A stretch of DNA of 64,000 nucleotides from Pycnopodia helianthoides (lineage: Eukaryota > Echinodermata > Asteroidea > Forcipulatida > Asteriidae), in NCBI GenBank assembly GCA_032158295.1, contig CM063252.1, forward strand, positions 10,590,744 to 10,654,743, given 5' to 3'. Shown here one piece after another: positions 63,065 through 64,000 of this stretch; position 1 is the first letter of the stretch; every line of letters begins with the position of its first letter. The translations under genes were made by a program, and so were the position numbers. Below the pieces are notes generated by a model, which was not told the DNA's origin, made no database searches, and worked only from the letters and a program-made list of their open reading frames with translations.

Positions 63065-64000
63065 TCACCTCCTTCCTGTAATGCTAGGTTTGGGTGTGGA
63101 TGAGCCTTCTTGTATAGCTATTACTTTGAAGGAGCGGAAGTACTCCAAGACATTCTGTGCATCTTTGAGATCCAACTGGTAGTCGTTAGATAACCTTTCA
63201 ACTGGCCATTCCTGTATCAACAAAACATGTTATAAACCATAAAATAAGATTTTACTCAATTACATAGCTTTTATAAATAAAAATTTACTTTTTATCAATT
63301 TTCAAACCTTGCATTGTGGAGTATTTTTCTGTTAATTTGAATACAAGGAAAACACTTTTTTACTACATTTTTGTAAAGTCTCAATACCATACCTTAGGGT
63401 TACGTTTGTGTTTTGCCAGCATCTCGATCGCCATGGGTACCGTCAGCCGTCCGACTGGAATTTCGTCAGGTACTTCAAACAGCGTTGTTTGTGGTTTTAT
63501 AGGCCTTCTATTGAGCGGTAATGAACGTCTACTTGTACTCCTTAAAGCTGATGAATGAGGGTGATCTTTGTCTTGAGGCTGCGTGATGAGACAGATACAT
63601 AAATATCAATTTTATCTGTTGAAGGGGCAATGCTATCTACGTTAACTTTACAAAGGGCTGTTCCATTATACAGTCAGTATTTCTCCCTCCAAATGTCAAT
63701 TGAGACACCTGGAGACCAGGATAGTATAGCCTAAACACCAGACGTCACAGTTCAAGGCTCGTGCCAAGTTTAAAACAAAAGGACAAAAGCAGGATTAAGC
63801 CAGCATGGAGCAACAGAGGCCACGCCCTCTGGTGGCCCTTAATATGAAATTCTATGCCATTTACAATCTTGTTATTCAAGAACTACAAGTTGTAACAAAG
63901 GTGACTTGGACTGTGGATAAGGGTGCAGAGGCATGTTTGTTCTGTTTACTTTTTCTTGTACTGGGTCTGTAGAGTCAACTCTGACATTCTGTAGTAACCC
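63065..64000 (-). CDS. NDUFAF4: NADH dehydrogenase (complex I) assembly factor 4, C-terminal exons
   Basis: Three minus-strand exons: beyond 64000 to 63950, 63578-63393, and 63211-63065 ending in TGA. All have GT-AG borders and phase 0 junctions. The product reads LLQNVRVDSTDPVQEK, then a basic linker, DEIPVGRLTVPMAIEMLAKH and EWPVERLSNDYQLDLKDAQN, VLEYFRSFKV. This follows the order of vertebrate NDUFAF4: the LKDVYVDSKDP segment, the IPKGKISIVEALTLLNNHK segment, the W-x-x-E-x-I-x-x-x-Y-x-L-x-x-x-D segment and LLKYFVTFEV. NDUFAF4 works in the mitochondrion with NDUFAF3 in early membrane-arm assembly of complex I. The N-terminal exon(s) lie outside the window. The short exons were recognised by translation and splice sites rather than by a long ORF. 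Confidence 0.8.

Overview
The window is animal nuclear DNA: short protein-coding exons with GT-AG introns, AT-rich intergenic sequence, tRNA-derived SINEs, a LINE 3' end, and many short palindromic elements. The protein-coding exons match metazoan families. The mix of repeat families makes an echinoderm, perhaps a sea star, most likely. That assignment rests on repeat and gene recognition, not on a search.

Layout. 1-4469 (minus): the 3' part of a KMT5A/SETD8-like SET-domain lysine methyltransferase, with an unusual C-terminal extension that carries a nearly identical in-frame tandem duplication. One of its introns holds about 49 copies of a 48-bp minisatellite. 8689-10074 (plus): the main exon of a GT10 alpha-1,3-fucosyltransferase. 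13843-15147 (plus): an unrecognised, apparently single-exon 434-residue ORF. 16515-25640 (plus): a complete eight-exon NUP43, a WD40 nucleoporin of the Y complex. 37838-52620 (plus): a complete LATS/Warts kinase, the core kinase of the Hippo pathway, in six coding exons, with five single-base reading-frame breaks and a probable 5' exon near 30000-30167. 63065-64000 (minus): the last three exons (the first of them cut by the window edge) of NDUFAF4, a mitochondrial complex I assembly factor.

NUP43 followed by LATS, same strand, is also the order of NUP43 and LATS1 on human chromosome 6q25 as I recall it, so this looks like ancient microsynteny. The genes do not form a functional cluster: they serve chromatin, glycosylation, nuclear pore, growth control and mitochondria.

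The rest is dominated by non-autonomous elements: at least two TTAA-flanked families, a GGGCCC-ended palindrome family, a GGCTACGGCT-ended family, a CAGGGCTCGA-ended family, several long foldbacks, and tRNA-like SINEs. The most notable points are the frame breaks in LATS, two independent duplications of a 3' splice site with the start of its exon (NUP43 exon 3 and a LATS kinase exon), the repeated tail of the SET protein, and two different TTAA elements sharing a single TTAA.
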